Source of the DNA: an uncultured Holophagaceae bacterium
Lineage (GTDB): Bacteria > Acidobacteriota > Holophagae > Holophagales > Holophagaceae
NCBI GenBank assembly: GCA_903913215.1
Contig: CAIWKE010000035.1
Span: forward strand, 22,415 to 86,414
Reading direction: 5' to 3'
Length of the DNA: 64,000 nucleotides
The position numbers were made by a program, and so were the translations under genes. Shown piece by piece: positions 15,964 through 23,352 of the stretch (within the stretch, counting starts at the first letter, position 1; every line of letters starts with the position of its first letter). A model generated the notes under the pieces. That model made no database searches. It was not told the origin of the DNA and worked only from the letters and a program-made list of their open reading frames with translations.

Positions 15964-15985
15964 ATGCTGGGTGGAAACCCAGCAT
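15964..15985 (+). other. Perfect 9-bp hairpin with GGAA tetraloop
   Basis: ATGCTGGGT (15964-15972) pairs perfectly with ACCCAGCAT (15977-15985) around GGAA, a GNRA-type loop. It lies 30 nt before the TTG start of the next gene, right after the element. It has no T-run, so it is more likely a 5'-leader structure or a protein site than a terminator. Confidence 0.45.
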
Positions 15986-16015
15986 GCATGACTTGATTCA
16001 CGAACGAGGCAGACC

Positions 16016-16390
16016 TTGACCATCACCTACCAACTCGACGGTAGTCGCGGCGTGATTGTGGAACGCTGGGAGGGGTTCATCTCTGCGGAGATCCTGCGCC
16101 AGCACTGGCAGGATCTCTACACCACCGATGAATACCAGGTCTTCGACAAGACCCTGGTGCTGCTCCAGGAGGCCGTGGCCGGCTTCCAGGCCGGGGACCT
16201 GCTCCCCATTGTGGGGAAAATGGTGGCTCCCCATCGCAAGGCCTCCAGGCGCTGGAACGCCATCGTCGTCGCCACTCCCGAGCAGGAGTACCTGGCTGGC
16301 GTCTACATCCACTCCTGTGGGGATGCCAGCGCCTCGAAGATCTTCCGGGACGAGGTCAGCGCGCTGGCCTGGTTGCAAGAGGCTCAATAG
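16016..16390 (+). CDS. Small protein, possibly SpoIIAA/STAS-like (first of a pair)
   Basis: A soluble 124-aa protein. The pattern ITYQLDGSRGVIVERWEGFISAEIL, a long middle helix and the C-terminal FRDEVSALAWLQEAQ resembles SpoIIAA/STAS-like small domains of unknown function. The start is TTG 16016 with GAGG upstream. A second protein of the same layout follows 29 bp later (IHDGTGILRTGKGVLTGAEIL... LADAMAWLHTSL), so the two are probably tandem paralogues in one transcript. The role is unknown. Confidence 0.6.
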   Translation: MTITYQLDGSRGVIVERWEGFISAEILRQHWQDLYTTDEYQVFDKTLVLLQEAVAGFQAGDLLPIVGKMVAPHRKASRRWNAIVVATPEQEYLAGVYIHSCGDASASKIFRDEVSALAWLQEAQ

Positions 16391-16419
16391 ACTCGGGCCC
16401 AAGGCGGATACCATCTGTC

Positions 16420-16815
16420 ATGCCTTACCTCACCGGACTCATCCACGACGGCACAGGAATCCTGAGAACTGGGAAGGGTGTCCTCACGGGCGCAGAAATA
16501 CTGGAGAGCGCCAAGGCTGCTCTGAGCCTGCCCATTGATTTAAGTCGGGTCAACCACACCCTCATGGACCTGTCCAAGGTCACCAGCTTCAAGATCACGG
16601 ACGAGGAAATGGCGAAGATCGTCCAGGTCGCCAGCCACAACGTCTTCGAGCAGAACCACCCCTACTTCATCGCCATCGCTGCACCGGATGACTCCATCTT
16701 CAAGGCCTGCCAGGTCTTCCGGGCCATGGAGCAGGCTTCGGGCACCACCCTGCAGATCTTTCGGAGTCTGGCGGACGCCATGGCCTGGCTCCATACATCC
16801 CTGCCCAAGGGCTGA
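16420..16815 (+). CDS. Small protein, possibly SpoIIAA/STAS-like (second of a pair)
   Basis: A 131-aa protein with the same secondary-structure plan as the preceding gene: an opening strand pair (GLIHDGTGILRTGKG), a helix after GAEIL, and a C-terminal SLADAMAWL helix that matches EVSALAWL in its neighbour. Sequence identity between the two looks low except at these points. The ATG at 16420 has no strong ribosome-binding site, which fits translation following the upstream gene. Confidence 0.6.
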   Translation: MPYLTGLIHDGTGILRTGKGVLTGAEILESAKAALSLPIDLSRVNHTLMDLSKVTSFKITDEEMAKIVQVASHNVFEQNHPYFIAIAAPDDSIFKACQVFRAMEQASGTTLQIFRSLADAMAWLHTSLPKG

Positions 16816-16994
16816 GGCACCTGCCGCCAGGGCTGTCGACCAGGCCGAGGGGGTTGTGATGCTGGCCGTGGACTTCGCCCACAACAACAGGGTGATCGGG
16901 GCTGGAATCCGCGAACAGGCGCTCGTCCAGTCCCACTCCTAACCATCTGGTCCCCTCGTCCCGATAGGAAGGGCACAGGCCCAAGGAGGCTCCC

Positions 16995-17795
16995 ATGTCC
17001 ATCCGAACCTATTCGGCCACGGCGCTGGTGCTTGGTCTCGTCGCCTGCAGCGGTACCACGACTCCGGTGGTGGCGGTGCAGAACACGGATCAGGCCTCCC
17101 TCAAGGTCTCCCCCGCTGGGGTCGCCACCATCGCCTTCACGGATCTGGAGACCATTCGGCCGGACACCCTGGCCTCCGGGACTTCGGGGAGCAGCTGCAT
17201 CTCGGTGTTCCCGCTGAGCTTCAGCAGCTTCAAATACACTTTCAACGGATGCCGCTCAGCCAATGGCGGCACCATGACCGGCACTGTGACCGTGACCACC
17301 TCGGGCACGACCACCGTGGTCAACACCGCCGTCTACGCCGTGACGGTCACGGACAGCACGGGCAGCTGGCACTACACCGGCACCAAGCTCACGACCGTGA
17401 ACACTGCGGCCAAGACCGCCAGCATCGCGGTCCCCGCGGGCCAGCCCTTTGGCGTGGCTTTCACACATGCCACGGACGCCACCAAGAACAAGACCTGGGC
17501 CTACGTGCCCAGCCTGCAGGCGGACTGGTCCAGCGCCACCGCCACCAAGTTCTGGGGCACCTACACTTTTCAGCAGACCCTGCCCTTGGGGGATACCCTC
17601 ACAGCCACCATCCCCCAGGCCACGCCCCTGACCTGGACCAGCGCCTGTGCCTTCCCCATCTCCGGGGTGCTCAACCTGTCCCTGCCCCCCGCCAGCGCCG
17701 AGATCCGCTTCGATACGTCGATCACAGACACCTCCGTGCAGCAGGGCTGCGGCGTTGCCACCATCAATGGCTACAGGCTGATGCTCGGACAGTGA
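16995..17795 (+). CDS. Secreted lipoprotein of unknown function
   Basis: The N-terminus is a lipoprotein signal (MSIRTYSATALVLGLVACSG) with lipobox LVAC, so Cys18 is the likely lipidation site. The rest (about 248 residues) is rich in Thr, Ser, Ala and Val with alternating strand patterns and few charges, as in beta-rich surface proteins. Three further Cys residues are spaced widely and may form disulphides. No known domain is recognised. AAGGAGG lies upstream of the ATG. The gene ends at a strong bidirectional terminator shared with the convergent barrel gene. Confidence 0.75.
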   Translation: MSIRTYSATALVLGLVACSGTTTPVVAVQNTDQASLKVSPAGVATIAFTDLETIRPDTLASGTSGSSCISVFPLSFSSFKYTFNGCRSANGGTMTGTVTVTTSGTTTVVNTAVYAVTVTDSTGSWHYTGTKLTTVNTAAKTASIAVPAGQPFGVAFTHATDATKNKTWAYVPSLQADWSSATATKFWGTYTFQQTLPLGDTLTATIPQATPLTWTSACAFPISGVLNLSLPPASAEIRFDTSITDTSVQQGCGVATINGYRLMLGQ

Positions 17796-17805
17796 TTGTT
17801 CCCCT

Positions 17806-17844
17806 ACACAAAACGGCCCCGAAAAGCGCGGGGCCGTTTTGTGT
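17806..17844. terminator. Bidirectional intrinsic terminator
   Basis: A 15-bp perfect stem, ACACAAAACGGCCCC (17806-17820) with its complement at 17830-17844, closes a 9-nt loop. The A-rich left arm and T-rich right arm give each strand a T-run after the GC core, so it can stop both the lipoprotein transcript and the convergent barrel transcript. Confidence 0.9.
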
Positions 17845-17861
17845 ATAGATAAAGAAAAAAC

Positions 17862-18641
17862 TCAGAACCGCAACACGACCCCAAACCCGGTGCCTTGGCG
17901 ATTGAGGCCGACCTCCAGGTCATCCTTGATCGAGTGGTTGGGGACGTCCAGTTTCTCGGTGTCCGTGAAGACCCGGATGCCCAGCCAGGTCACAGGGAAG
18001 AACCGCAGGTCGCCCCCCACGTGGTGATAGGAGGCACCCTTGTAGCTCAACAGGTGATAGTAGCCCCGGCCGACCAGGCACTTCTCGAAGGCGTCGAAGC
18101 CCATGGAGAGACCGATCTGGGGGACGGGCAGGGGCACCTTTTCGGTGACCTGGGGGATGTAGGCCGTCGTGAGCGGCTCGAAGGCCGAGGCAGTCATCTC
18201 CAGGTCCCAGATGCGGGCACCCAGGTCGATGCCGATCCAGAACTGGGGCCACTTCAGAGCGCGGATGGTCCAGTTGACGGTGTAGTCCTTCAGCTTGACG
18301 GTGGAGTCCACCATGGCACCGGCATGGAAGGTGGAGCCGTTGAGCTGAACGTCCTTCTGAAGGAAGTTGTGGCCCTTGTAGTCCTGTTCCTCGGCTGAGA
18401 GCTCAAAGCCGAAGCGCGGCCCCTGGTATTCCAGGCCAAAGCCCACCTTGGTCTTGTCCTTCTGGATGCCGAAATCGCTCTGCAGGTCCACCGCCAGGGG
18501 CTTGCCGTCCTGCATGCCTTTGAAGTGCCCTTCAAAAGTGGGGCCCACGCGATGGATGTCGAACTGGAAGGTGCGATCCAGATCCTCGGCCAGCAGGGGC
18601 ATGGAGGCGACAAGGGCGAGCACCGCGAAGGACCGGATCAT
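17862..18641 (-). CDS. Outer-membrane beta-barrel protein
   Basis: A 259-aa protein with a Sec signal peptide (MIRSFAVLALVASMPLLAED) and a mature part made of alternating strands, ending in Phe (GVVLRF), the usual barrel C-terminal signal. The pattern STFHAGAMVDSTVKLKDYTV then FWIGIDLGARIWDLEM recalls the TIGR04219-type outer-membrane barrels. ATG 18641 is chosen because it begins the signal peptide and has GGAG upstream; a longer frame to 18701 adds a charged tail ahead of it. Confidence 0.75.
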   Translation of the reverse strand: MIRSFAVLALVASMPLLAEDLDRTFQFDIHRVGPTFEGHFKGMQDGKPLAVDLQSDFGIQKDKTKVGFGLEYQGPRFGFELSAEEQDYKGHNFLQKDVQLNGSTFHAGAMVDSTVKLKDYTVNWTIRALKWPQFWIGIDLGARIWDLEMTASAFEPLTTAYIPQVTEKVPLPVPQIGLSMGFDAFEKCLVGRGYYHLLSYKGASYHHVGGDLRFFPVTWLGIRVFTDTEKLDVPNHSIKDDLEVGLNRQGTGFGVVLRF

Positions 18642-18741
18642 GGGTAGCTCCAGGAAGGGACTCCGCTCTATCGGCCGCTCGCCCCGGCGAGTCAACTTCA
18701 AGCTCGAAGGTCGGCCGTCCGAGAAGGTGTCAGGGGGAGAT

Positions 18742-19149
18742 GTGGGAGACCTGGTTTGGAATGCGGAATGGGATACTGGCGTTGAGCTGATCGATCAGCA
18801 ACATCGGCAGCTCCTGGCTCAATTCGACCAGGTGCTGAAGGCCCTCCAGGTCAAGGGGCAGGACCGGCACTTCGGCAGTTTGTTGGCCTTTCTGGCGGAC
18901 TACGTCGAGCTGCACTTCAGCTCGGAGGAGGCCCTCATGGTCGAGGTTGGTTTTCCCGACCTGACGCGACACAGGGCCATCCATGATGAGATGCGCGCCC
19001 GGGTCAGGGCCCTGCTTGAGGACTATGAGACCTCCTCCGACCTGGTCACCTTCGAGTTGCTGGAATTCCTCACGAACTGGCTGATCGACCACATCAGCGT
19101 GGAGGATCGCCGCGTCGCCGAGTACATCCGCACGCGGCCCGTGGCCTGA
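18742..19149 (+). CDS. Bacteriohemerythrin
   Basis: A 135-aa single-domain hemerythrin, a four-helix protein that binds O2 at a di-iron site. The ligand pattern is present: W-(x)-DTGVELIDQQH (first His), ELHFSSEE (His and Glu), DLTRHRAIHDE (two His), and LIDHISVED near the C-terminus (His and Asp). The start is GTG 18742 behind an AGGGGGAG ribosome-binding site; the frame is open further upstream but runs antisense to the barrel gene's start. A role in oxygen storage or sensing is inferred from the family. Confidence 0.9.
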   Translation: MGDLVWNAEWDTGVELIDQQHRQLLAQFDQVLKALQVKGQDRHFGSLLAFLADYVELHFSSEEALMVEVGFPDLTRHRAIHDEMRARVRALLEDYETSSDLVTFELLEFLTNWLIDHISVEDRRVAEYIRTRPVA

Positions 19150-19318
19150 AGGGTGGCACACAGGGTAAAAATGACCCAATTTGTCCCACGTTCCTGATTG
19201 TCTCCAGCGTCACATCCTTGCCCAGAGCAGACCGCCGGAGTCCACGCTGCCGGTATATTTGAGGAAGCGGCTCCGGCTTGGGCTGGGGCATTGACACGCG
19301 CTCTCCGGGAGGCACCCC

Positions 19319-20215
19319 TTGGACCTTAAGAACACTGTCATCAATCTCATGCCGGCCCCTCTGGTCCGCCTCTTCGCCTCCCCCTACATCGCGGGCAAGG
19401 GCATCGGTGCCGGGGTGGCCAAGGCAGAGGAACTCTACACGAAGCTGGGCATCTCCTCCACCGTGGACCTGCTGGCTGAGGAGGTCTTCAGCCGTGAGGA
19501 CGTGGAAGCCACTGTGCAGATCTACCTCCGCATGGTCGAGGCCCTGAAGGACCGCCCCTACGCCAGCATCAGCCTCAAGCCCACCTCCCTGGGCATCAAC
19601 GAGAGCGAAGCATACTGCCAGGAGAACCTGCGGCGCATCGTGTCTGCGGCTGCCCTCCACGGCATGCACATCACCCTGGACATGGAGGACCGGCACTTCA
19701 CGGACGTCACGCTCCGCATGTTCAAGGCCATCCGCGAGGACTTCGACAACTTCGGCATCGTGCTCCAGAGCCGCCTCTTCCGCACCACCGAAGACATCCA
19801 GAACCTCCACGCCAAGCCTTGCAAGGTGCGGATCTGCATCGGCATCTACCGGGAGCCCGCCGAGGTGGCTCTCCAGGAGAAGCCGGACATGAAGGAGAAG
19901 GTCTACCAGCACGTGCAGCTCCTGCTGGAGAAGGGCCACTACCCCGAGATCGCCACCCACGATGAGCCCCTGATCCGGCGCTGCATGAAGTACCTGGATG
20001 ACAAGGGGGTCTCCAAGGACGCCTACGAGTTCCAGATGCTCCTGGGTGTCCCCCGCGCGGAACTGCAGCAGGAGATCGTGAAGCGGGGTCAGGTGATCCG
20101 GCTCTATGTGCCCTTCGCCGAGGACTGGAAATACGCGGTGCACTACCTCAAGCGGCGCCTGGCGGCCAACCCCGCCATGGTCGGCATGGTGCTGAAGAAC
20201 ATGCTCGGCAGCTGA
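19319..20215 (+). CDS. putA: Proline dehydrogenase
   Basis: An FAD-dependent monofunctional proline dehydrogenase (298 aa) that oxidises proline to P5C and passes electrons to quinone. The barrel motifs ISLKPTSLG, ITLDMEDRHFTD and the C-terminal GQVIRLYVPFAEDWKYAVHYLKRRL block, with the ATHD segment, match the PRODH family. The start is TTG 19319 with GGGAGG 6 nt upstream. The P5C dehydrogenase that completes the pathway is not adjacent; the aldehyde dehydrogenase-like protein at 4493-6064 is far away and lacks the catalytic Cys. The symbol follows common use for single-domain PRODH. Confidence 0.9.
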   Translation: MDLKNTVINLMPAPLVRLFASPYIAGKGIGAGVAKAEELYTKLGISSTVDLLAEEVFSREDVEATVQIYLRMVEALKDRPYASISLKPTSLGINESEAYCQENLRRIVSAAALHGMHITLDMEDRHFTDVTLRMFKAIREDFDNFGIVLQSRLFRTTEDIQNLHAKPCKVRICIGIYREPAEVALQEKPDMKEKVYQHVQLLLEKGHYPEIATHDEPLIRRCMKYLDDKGVSKDAYEFQMLLGVPRAELQQEIVKRGQVIRLYVPFAEDWKYAVHYLKRRLAANPAMVGMVLKNMLGS

Positions 20216-20289
20216 ACGGTCTTGGTGAACACAAGTCCCTGGGTTAATGTGCTTGCCTGGGACCGTGTCCCTTTCCCTCTGGAGCACCC

Positions 20290-20493
20290 ATGAAGAAGTT
20301 GTTGGCCCTTGCCCTTGTGAGCAGCTTCGCTTTCGTGGCCTTTGCGGCTGAGGACAAGAAGCCCGAGCCCAAAAAGTCCTCCTGCGGCATGGCCTGCTGC
20401 GAAAAGAACAAGGCCGCCTCCTGCAAGGAGTGCCCGGATTGCGGCGCTAAGAAGAAGACTGAAAAGAAGGATGAGGCTCCCAAGAAGGGCTGA
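20290..20493 (+). CDS. Small secreted Cys/Lys-rich protein
   Basis: A 67-aa product with a Sec signal peptide (MKKLLALALVSSFAFVAFA) and a mature peptide of about 47 residues with seven cysteines in CGMACCEKN...CKECPDCGAK, surrounded by lysines and a few acidic residues. The CxxxCC and CxxC spacing suggests metal binding in the periplasm, but I do not recognise a family. A canonical terminator follows, so it is probably a single-gene transcript. Confidence 0.75.
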   Translation: MKKLLALALVSSFAFVAFAAEDKKPEPKKSSCGMACCEKNKAASCKECPDCGAKKKTEKKDEAPKKG

Positions 20494-20522
20494 GTCTCCA
20501 CAACATCACCACGGTTTATGCA

Positions 20523-20548
20523 AACCCCGGGTCGTCCCCGGGGTTTTG
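20523..20548 (+). terminator. Intrinsic terminator after the Cys-rich gene
   Basis: The stem AACCCCGG/CCGGGGTT (20523-20530 with 20537-20544) closes a 6-nt loop, followed by a short T-run (TTTT). The placement 30 bp past the stop is typical. Confidence 0.8.
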
Positions 20549-20580
20549 CGTTCCCAGGCTGATCGTGATTCCCTAGACAC

Positions 20581-22434
20581 ATGAAACTCAGATCCTGGAT
20601 TCCCGGCCTATTCCTCACACTCCTTCTGGCCCTGGCCGCTGTGGGTTGGGTTTGGACCCGCGAGCCCCTCCCGGCTTCGACCACCCAGGAGGCGGCCCCC
20701 GCCAAGCAGGGCCTGCGGCGCTCCGCCAAGGCCCCTGAGCGGCTGGTGGACCAGAGCCCCTTGTTCACGGCCCGGAGCTTGATGCCCCTGGCGGTGACCT
20801 CCGAAGAGCAGCTGTTGGCCCGCCAGGCTGAGCGGTTGGCCAACCACGAAGTGGACCTGGCCTTCACGGACGCGCTGCGCCGGGCCGCCGAGACCCCGGC
20901 CCCGGACACTCCCGAGATCAAGGCCCTGGCTGCGGCCAAGGCCAAAGCCCAGGCCTTGGTGGAGACCGACCACGAGACCGTGGCCCGCCTGACCCGGGAG
21001 TTGGCGGCCCTGCCTGAAACCCGGAAAGCCGGTGTGCAGGACCAGATCGACGTGGCCCAGGCCCAGATGGAACTGGACCAAGACGAGCTGGATTCGGCCG
21101 CTGACGACCTGGCCCGGGTGGGCGGGGATCCCCAGGCCCGCATCCGCCGTCTCCGGGCGGCTCACGAGGCTGCGGACAAAGAATCGGCGCAGATCCTGAA
21201 CCAGGTGAGGCCCACCCCCTTCTTTCAGGGGGGCAGCCTGGCCGGTCGCTATGTGGAGTGGGCAGGCCTGCGCGCCAAAGCGGCCCGCCTGGCCCAGGCC
21301 CGCCAGGAGGCCCTCACCAAAGCCGAAAATGTCTCCAAGCGTCACGACGCCATCGCCGCCGAGGTCAAGCAGGCCAAGGAGGAGCGCGAGGCCGCCAAGG
21401 TCAAGGCCACCAGTCTGGTGAAGCAGGGAGCCGACAAGGCTCAGGCCAAGCAGGCCCTCAGCGACCTCCGCCAGCACGCCAGCGTCCAGCGGCGGCTTTC
21501 GGACATGGGGCGGCGGATCCTGGACCAGCGGGGCCTGGCCGAGGTCTACGCCAACTGGGGAACCCTGGTGGTGGGCTATGAGACCACGGCTTTGCATGGC
21601 CTGCTGAACCGGGTGATCTGGGTGCTGGCTTTCGTCCTGCTGGCCTACATGGCGGGTTTCGTGGTGGACCACCTCTTCCACAAGGCCGCCGAGGACAACA
21701 AGGGGCTGGGCACTCTTCGGGTGGTGGTCAAGCTGGTTCTCCAGATCGCCTGCGTCCTAACCATTGGCTTCATTGTCTTCGGCATGCCCGCCCAGACCAG
21801 CACCGTGCTGGGCCTGGCCGGCGCGGGCCTCACGGTGGCCATGAAGGACTTCATCGTGGCCTTCTTCGGCTGGTTCATCCTCATGGGTCGCAACGGCATC
21901 CGCGTGGGGGACTGGGTGGAGATCCGCGGTGTGGGCGGCGAGGTTGTGGAGATCGGCCTTCTGCGGACGGTGGTCATGGAGACTGGCAGCTGGAGCGATG
22001 CGGGCCACCCCACAGGCCGTCGCGTGGCCTTCGTGAACAACTTCGCCATCGAGGGCCACTTCTTCAACTTCTCCACCTCCGGACAGTGGATGTGGGACGA
22101 GCTGACCATGACCGTACCTGCCGGTCAGGATCCCTATCCGGTAGCCGACAGCCTGCAGAAGGTAATGGACCAGGAAACTGAGGCCAATGCCCGGCTGGCC
22201 GAGAAAGAGTGGCAGGGCGCCACGGCCCGGTATCACGTGCAGGCCTTCTCTGCTGCTCCGGCCCTCAACGTGGTGCCCACGGCCACCGGGGTGGAGATCC
22301 GGGCGCGCTACATCACCCGGGCCTTCGAGCGCCATGAGACCCGGCTCCGCCTGAATCAGGCCATCGTGAAGCTCCTGCACGGTCCCCGGACGCCAGAACT
22401 CCAGGCCCCCATGGATCCCGAGAGCAAGGCCTGA
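20581..22434 (+). CDS. MscS-family mechanosensitive channel with long coiled-coil N-terminus
   Basis: A 617-aa membrane protein. A signal/anchor helix comes first, then about 320 residues of Ala/Glu/Lys/Gln-rich coiled coil (about 60-330) predicted to lie in the periplasm. Three or more membrane helices follow and then the MscS pore helix, LGLAGAGLTVAMKDFIVAF, and the beta domain (GIRVGDWVEIRGVGGEVVEIGLLRTVV). Channels of this type release solutes on hypo-osmotic shock. The long periplasmic coiled coil resembles the large MscK/MscM forms more than E. coli MscS. It is flanked by a terminator upstream. Confidence 0.88.
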   Translation: MKLRSWIPGLFLTLLLALAAVGWVWTREPLPASTTQEAAPAKQGLRRSAKAPERLVDQSPLFTARSLMPLAVTSEEQLLARQAERLANHEVDLAFTDALRRAAETPAPDTPEIKALAAAKAKAQALVETDHETVARLTRELAALPETRKAGVQDQIDVAQAQMELDQDELDSAADDLARVGGDPQARIRRLRAAHEAADKESAQILNQVRPTPFFQGGSLAGRYVEWAGLRAKAARLAQARQEALTKAENVSKRHDAIAAEVKQAKEEREAAKVKATSLVKQGADKAQAKQALSDLRQHASVQRRLSDMGRRILDQRGLAEVYANWGTLVVGYETTALHGLLNRVIWVLAFVLLAYMAGFVVDHLFHKAAEDNKGLGTLRVVVKLVLQIACVLTIGFIVFGMPAQTSTVLGLAGAGLTVAMKDFIVAFFGWFILMGRNGIRVGDWVEIRGVGGEVVEIGLLRTVVMETGSWSDAGHPTGRRVAFVNNFAIEGHFFNFSTSGQWMWDELTMTVPAGQDPYPVADSLQKVMDQETEANARLAEKEWQGATARYHVQAFSAAPALNVVPTATGVEIRARYITRAFERHETRLRLNQAIVKLLHGPRTPELQAPMDPESKA

Positions 22435-22515
22435 TGTTTCCTGGATTCACCAGATGCAGGCTTCTGCCGATAAGCTGGCAGAATGGCGTCAGCTGACGCA
22501 TAACCGGGAGTTCCC

Positions 22516-23352
22516 TTGAACCAGACATGGTCTGCCCGCATGCGTGGCTTCGCCCTTCTGGTCCTGGCGGCCCTCTCCGCCCAGGCTCAGGCCACCCAGG
22601 AGCCCTTCAAGCTGGGCATCGCTCCGCACACCAGCAGCCGGGTGATCCTTGAGCTGTACCAGCCCCTGCGAACCCATCTGGAAAAGGCCCTGGGGATGCC
22701 CGTGGAGGTCCAGACGGCGCCGGATTTCACGGAGTTCGCCCGGCGGGCCCTGCACCAGGACTATGACCTGGTGGTCACCACGGGGCACCAGGCCCGTCTG
22801 CTCCAGACCGACGCCAAATACCTGCCCATGCTCACCTACAAGGCCGACTTCAAGGCCGTGGCCATCGTGCCAATCAAGTCCAGCTTCAAGACCGCCAAGG
22901 ACCTCAAGGGCACCACAGCCATCGGTCTCAGCGCCACCTCCCTGGTCACCCTCTGGGGCGAACACTGGCTCAAAGCCCAGGGCATGGGCCAGGTGCCCGT
23001 GCGCTATGTGAGTGCTGCGGACAGTGTGGCCCAGTTGCTGCTGGCGGGGGAGGGCAGCGCGGGCTTCGTGTCCCTGGCCAACTTCCAGAAGCTGGCCCCC
23101 AACGTGCAAAGCCAGCTCCGCTTCCTGGCTGAAAGCCCCACCATGGCTGGACGGGTCTACATGCTGAATGCCCGCCAGGGCGCCAAGAAGGAGCGCCTGC
23201 TCAAGGAGCTGTGGGCCTTCGCCGGTACCGATGCGGGCCGCCAGTATTTCGAAAAGAACAACCTGGAGGGCTACCGGCTGCTGCGCAAACGGGAGCTGGA
23301 GTCCATGGATCCCTTCGCCGCTGAAGTACGTCGCACCCTCCAGCAGAAATGA
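22516..23352 (+). CDS. PhnD-like periplasmic phosphate/phosphonate-type binding protein
   Basis: A 278-aa periplasmic protein of the PhnD/TctC-like phosphonate-binding superfamily. The N-terminus is a signal peptide (RGFALLVLAALSAQAQA), then FKLGIAPHTSSRVILELYQPLRTHLEKALG, the usual first lobe, and DLVVTTGHQARLLQ with ATSLVTLWGEHWL in the second. No ABC transporter genes are near. Its stop overlaps the start of a hybrid kinase by 4 nt (ATGA), so it probably serves as a ligand-sensing subunit for that kinase. The start is TTG 22516 with GGGAG upstream; ATG 22540 is possible. Confidence 0.85.
   Translation: MNQTWSARMRGFALLVLAALSAQAQATQEPFKLGIAPHTSSRVILELYQPLRTHLEKALGMPVEVQTAPDFTEFARRALHQDYDLVVTTGHQARLLQTDAKYLPMLTYKADFKAVAIVPIKSSFKTAKDLKGTTAIGLSATSLVTLWGEHWLKAQGMGQVPVRYVSAADSVAQLLLAGEGSAGFVSLANFQKLAPNVQSQLRFLAESPTMAGRVYMLNARQGAKKERLLKELWAFAGTDAGRQYFEKNNLEGYRLLRKRELESMDPFAAEVRRTLQQK

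Noticed and set aside
16688..16942. Plus-strand frame overlapping the second paralogue and the gap after it
   Set aside because: The overlap is out of frame with a convincing protein and the tail has no homology or start signal I can support.
18448..18741. N-terminal extension of the hemerythrin
   Set aside because: It lies antisense to the barrel gene's 5' part and matches no hemerythrin; GTG 18742 has a strong ribosome-binding site.
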